Shown: positions 61,242 through 64,000 of the stretch, piece by piece | How positions within the stretch are numbered: the stretch's first letter is position 1 | Layout of the letters: the number at the start of each line of letters is the position of its first letter | Assembly (NCBI GenBank): GCA_052035235.1 | Contig: JBPOHT010000049.1 | Span: 46,137 to 110,136 of the forward strand | Reading direction: 5' to 3' | Length of the DNA stretch: 64,000 bases | DNA from: Solimonas_A sp052035235 | GTDB taxonomy: Bacteria > Pseudomonadota > Gammaproteobacteria > Nevskiales > Nevskiaceae | Translations under genes and position numbers: made by a program | The notes under the pieces: model-generated | Database searches by the model: none | The model's input: the letters and a program-made list of their open reading frames with translations, nothing else | Told to the model about the DNA's origin: nothing

Positions 61242-63569
61242 TCATTTGGCGTCAGCTATCGAATCTTGTAGCAGCCAATGTCGTCCACTGGTCCACCCCA
61301 AAAAGGGAGCGATGCCTTGTCCCGTCGAAGCATGGCCACCTTCTATGGCTGTTACGAGACCGCTCAGCAGCGGGGCGAGTCGCTCCTGCAGAGACGCGGG
61401 CTGATCGCCGAGGTGTCGCGCTGCCCAGGAGACGAATGCAACATGATCATCGTCGGCGCAAAGCGACAAGAAAAAGACCATCTGGCGCCAAGCATAAGCT
61501 GATCTCTTCACCTGAATCAGCCGATCATGCCAGGAGAGCTTGAGGTGTTGCCGATGGCTTCGGCATATCCACGCAAAGCAGTCGCGTGCCATTATCGGAA
61601 AACGCTCACGCAGCTTGTCGGTCAATCCGAGGGCCATACACAGCGAGGCGAGGTTGTGTGTCGTCAGAATCTGCTGCTGTTCGATCATCATGCCATTCGC
61701 AACGACACTTCTCCGAACCGTGGACCCGGCTCGGACGGCACACACCTGCCCCAGACGATTCTCGACCCTGGCCGCTCTCCACGCGGGTGATGCTGGTGTG
61801 ATGCCTTCGATTTCGCGCAACAAATCCTCGTAGTCGATATCGTAGTAACGAGAATATAGAGAGTTCTGTAGGAGCCCAGAGGCATCACGCACGGCATCCA
61901 CGTACTTGTCTGTGAAGGTGCCCTGAAATATGTCGGCAGCGATTTCCTCCGTGAGAGAAATCTTCAGACCAGCAGACTGTGTTAGAGCTCTCAGTTCCTG
62001 AAGCAGCTTGTTGGGCAGGATTGCTTGCGGAAAGGCCGACAGAACCAGCGTGACCGCCTCTTCAAGAGATCGGCGAGCAATAGCCGTGTCACCGCAGTCG
62101 CTTGGCGCGAGACCGTTAAGAGCCCTAACCCATGGCAATTCCTCAAACTGCACCTGACGGCTCAGGTCCAGCAGCAACAGCGAGCGGCGGCGCCGGAATG
62201 CGGTGTATACATGAACGAACAGGGTCCGTAGTTGAACCGACGGCAAACTACCCGCGCCTACAGCCGCCGTCAGTTGGGGTAATAACTGAGCCACTACATC
62301 GCCAGAGGTAATTAGGTCCTTCTCGATTAACTCGGGAACCGTCGCCTGCAAACAGCGTTCAACTCGGCGGCGCACAGATGATGGAATTGGCGTTCCTGAA
62401 GCTACGTCAAAGCGTCCAGCCTCGTCCGCAATGATGGGATACGTGGCGGTCTCGGGTTTCACGAGCCCTCCCTCACCATCAAGGCTCTCCAGGCGGCTTG
62501 CGATAGCTTGGGCGATGTTCCGATGCAGTGGGGCCTCCACATCTGCTTTCTGCCTTTCACGATGAGCCTTCAGCTGTTGGGACTCCGGAGCTCCGTGAGC
62601 ACGTACGTGACGATCAAGGATGACCGAAATCCTACGCGCAGCGCCATCGGACAGGGCAGGTGACCTCATGCTCCCCAGGGATTCGAGGGCCCTCATCAGC
62701 GGCTCGAGATGGCCTCGCGGGCGATGCACTCTTCCACACAACCGATGCGTGTCGCGAAGCCGGTGATACTCCTCTATTTTCTGTCGCGCTCTGCCGCACC
62801 ATTGCTCGGTGCGACACCGACCGGGCACCTGATCCTCCATTGATTCGAGCAGAAGCGCTACCACGCTGTCTAGGAAAGGCGCCCAGACTTCAACCGCCTC
62901 CTTCTGGGCAAGAATTCGCAGATTCCGCGGTATCTGTTGTAGATTTTCTTTAGTCTGCGTAACGTTCTGGACGAAAACGCCGCCATCGAATCGCCTCGAC
63001 TTGGAACGCGGTATGGGATAGAAACGCAATCGGTCAAACCACGGCGTCAGTTCCTGAAGCACTGCTCCGGCAGCGTCCACCTCATTGGCTTGCAGCAGAG
63101 CTGCAACCACCAGCAGCGCCCCTTCTTCTGGAATCTTGATCTCATAGCGCCCGTCATCAAGCCAGCTCTCCAGGAGGGCAAGACCCGGCTCGGTGAGGAA
63201 CCAAGAATTGAGAGCGCCGCGCTGGCGGTTTGCACCACCCAGACTGGCTCTATTGAGAAGTTCTTGCTCGTGAGAAAGAAGATCGCCACCTGCCACGAAG
63301 TTCCCTGTCGCGAAGCCCCCGGTCACTACCTGCAGGGTCACCCACGCCGGGGTATCACGCACCGGCGTGCGCGATCCATGATCGATTGATCCGTACACGA
63401 TCGACCGAAGCACGCTCATCCACTGCTCGATGCGTGACTGCCTGCGCGCAGCTTGGGCCGAATCATCAGATGACGAACGGACAAGTGCTTTGGCAAGCTG
63501 GAGGCGCGCATAAAGCGGACTAACTCCGCTTTGCACCGACGGCGAAATTGTAGGATCGCGCTGGGTCAT
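61242..63569 (-). CDS. Orphan 775-residue protein, possibly horizontally acquired
   Basis: I do not recognise this protein. It has no signal peptide or membrane helix, is mostly helical with many Leu/Arg heptad-like stretches (RNLRILAQKEAVEVWAPFLDSVVALLLESMED), and shows no nuclease, ATPase or methylase motif. Codon use is visibly more AT-rich than its neighbours. It lies directly 3' of a tRNA-Gln-like gene on the same strand and is flanked by a 9-base direct repeat (61193-61201 and 63597-63605), one copy lying in the tRNA. That fits a small tRNA-associated insertion. A defence or phage-related role is possible but nothing in the sequence proves it. Confidence 0.75.
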   Translation of the reverse strand: MTQRDPTISPSVQSGVSPLYARLQLAKALVRSSSDDSAQAARRQSRIEQWMSVLRSIVYGSIDHGSRTPVRDTPAWVTLQVVTGGFATGNFVAGGDLLSHEQELLNRASLGGANRQRGALNSWFLTEPGLALLESWLDDGRYEIKIPEEGALLVVAALLQANEVDAAGAVLQELTPWFDRLRFYPIPRSKSRRFDGGVFVQNVTQTKENLQQIPRNLRILAQKEAVEVWAPFLDSVVALLLESMEDQVPGRCRTEQWCGRARQKIEEYHRLRDTHRLCGRVHRPRGHLEPLMRALESLGSMRSPALSDGAARRISVILDRHVRAHGAPESQQLKAHRERQKADVEAPLHRNIAQAIASRLESLDGEGGLVKPETATYPIIADEAGRFDVASGTPIPSSVRRRVERCLQATVPELIEKDLITSGDVVAQLLPQLTAAVGAGSLPSVQLRTLFVHVYTAFRRRRSLLLLDLSRQVQFEELPWVRALNGLAPSDCGDTAIARRSLEEAVTLVLSAFPQAILPNKLLQELRALTQSAGLKISLTEEIAADIFQGTFTDKYVDAVRDASGLLQNSLYSRYYDIDYEDLLREIEGITPASPAWRAARVENRLGQVCAVRAGSTVRRSVVANGMMIEQQQILTTHNLASLCMALGLTDKLRERFPIMARDCFAWICRSHRQHLKLSWHDRLIQVKRSAYAWRQMVFFLSLCADDDHVAFVSWAARHLGDQPASLQERLAPLLSGLVTAIEGGHASTGQGIAPFLGWTSGRHWLLQDSIADAK

Positions 63570-63590
63570 CGTTGCAGTTTCAAGTTAGGG

Positions 63591-63661
63591 TCCGGGGGCT
63601 GGGATCGAACCAGCGCCCTTCCGGTCCAGAGCCGGACGTTCTGCCTCTGAACTACCCCGGA
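63591..63661 (-). tRNA. tRNA-Gln (CTG), no encoded CCA
   Basis: Complete cloverleaf on the minus strand: 7-bp acceptor stem TCCGGGG/CCCCGGA, D arm GTTC-AGAGGCA-GAAC, anticodon stem TCCGG/CCGGA with loop CTCTGGA (anticodon CTG), five-base variable loop, and T arm GCTGG-TTCGATC-CCAGC. The 3' end continues CCCT instead of the GCCA expected for glutamine tRNA in this group, so it may be a degenerate copy or need CCA addition. Confidence 0.8.
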
Positions 63662-64000
63662 GCAGGAACACAGATTGATCATACAGCCTTCCCAGCATCA
63701 TTGAACGGCGCGTGAAATCCCGGGCGACGGAAAAGGAGACAGATTTACTTTCCTAAAAAACTGCTCCGCCGGGCCGCTCCGGAGAGATGGCGCGCGCCAC
63801 GTGCCAGACCTGGCCTTGCGGCCAGCCGTTGTCTCCGCGGGCGCCTCGTCCAGGCACGCCCGTTGCGCTGCGCGGGCTCCCCTGGTGGAGGGACCCGGCG
63901 GGCAGCAATACCGTGTTGTTAATGAGCGCCGACAGCAGGTGTGACCCGGGACTCGTTCGCGGATGCGCTAGCAGAGCCCTACTGGGTTAGCCCGGCAATC
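63662..64000. other. Right-hand end, no gene recognised
   Basis: 339 bases. It holds a GGAGACAGATTTACTTTCC stretch (63734-63752) like the edge motif often found near REP-associated transposases, then GC-rich sequence with no convincing coding frame. A 67-codon open frame at 63787 is Pro/Arg-rich and not supported. Confidence 0.45.

Noticed and set aside
63734..63752. GGAGACAGATTTACTTTCC as remnant of a transposase unit
   Set aside because: Only a short edge-like motif is present, with no coding sequence or terminal repeats to support a mobile element.

Overview
The window is GC-rich DNA (about two thirds G+C by eye) with compact operons joined by ATGA, GTGA and TGATG stop/start overlaps. Its housekeeping genes (priA, argS, uvrD, hisC, SoxR, two MGMT-fold proteins, a ribosomal L7/L12-like gene) and its TonB/peptidase-rich content suggest a gammaproteobacterium near Nevskiales/Xanthomonadales. 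That placement is an inference from gene content, not from a marker gene search.

Region 1 (1-23010, all minus strand) is the most striking part. Operon A runs leftward from about 17.0 kb off the left edge: TonB-dependent receptor, Ntn-hydrolase acylase lipoprotein, ABC ATPase, ABC permease/M1 aminopeptidase fusion, a 2,2-dialkylglycine decarboxylase (DGD) with the family's active-site residues conserved, alanine dehydrogenase, M13 metallopeptidase lipoprotein, S9 prolyl oligopeptidase and a POT oligopeptide transporter. Operon B (about 22.1-17.3 kb) encodes a CocE/NonD-type acyl hydrolase, a quinohemoprotein (PQQ + heme c) alcohol dehydrogenase and a GlcG/HbpS-like protein. Next comes a LysR regulator. 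The promoters of A and B share a 37-bp block (32/37 identical) built on the LysR-type palindrome CATAAG-N5-CTTATG, and a degenerate copy abuts the LysR start codon. I propose one regulon for catabolism of Aib-containing, end-blocked peptides such as fungal peptaibols: deacylation, peptide cleavage, import, Aib decarboxylation to acetone with pyruvate regenerated by alanine dehydrogenase, and oxidation of a C-terminal amino alcohol by the quinohemoprotein. The parts are well supported; the substrate is a hypothesis.

Region 2 (23-42.4 kb) is a mosaic of small operons: a secreted orphan, MFS transporter, SGNH hydrolase, SH3 membrane protein, pirin/YcaC pair with divergent LysR, rhomboid/acetyltransferase pair, a FeeM-like acyltransferase fused to a cyclic-nucleotide-binding domain and coupled to an ANL-ligase-like partner behind a perfect CRP-type site, SoxR with a textbook SoxR promoter driving a quinone reductase and MFS pump, a sterol desaturase/DMT transporter pair, and an ECF-type sigma operon.

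Region 3 (42.6-57 kb) is core: priA, a Mn exporter behind a yybP-ykoY riboswitch, argS-SPOR, an L7/L12-like membrane protein, mtfA, uvrD, an alcohol dehydrogenase/thioesterase pair, an alkyltransferase-like/PaaI pair, and terC-hisC. Four copies of a REP/BIME palindrome and other inverted-repeat families fill the intergenic gaps.

Region 4 (57.9-64 kb) has a tri-heme RoxA/MauG-like lipoprotein with a divergent TetR regulator, then an orphan 775-residue gene of lower GC beside a tRNA-Gln-like gene without an encoded CCA end. The orphan may sit in a small tRNA-associated insertion.
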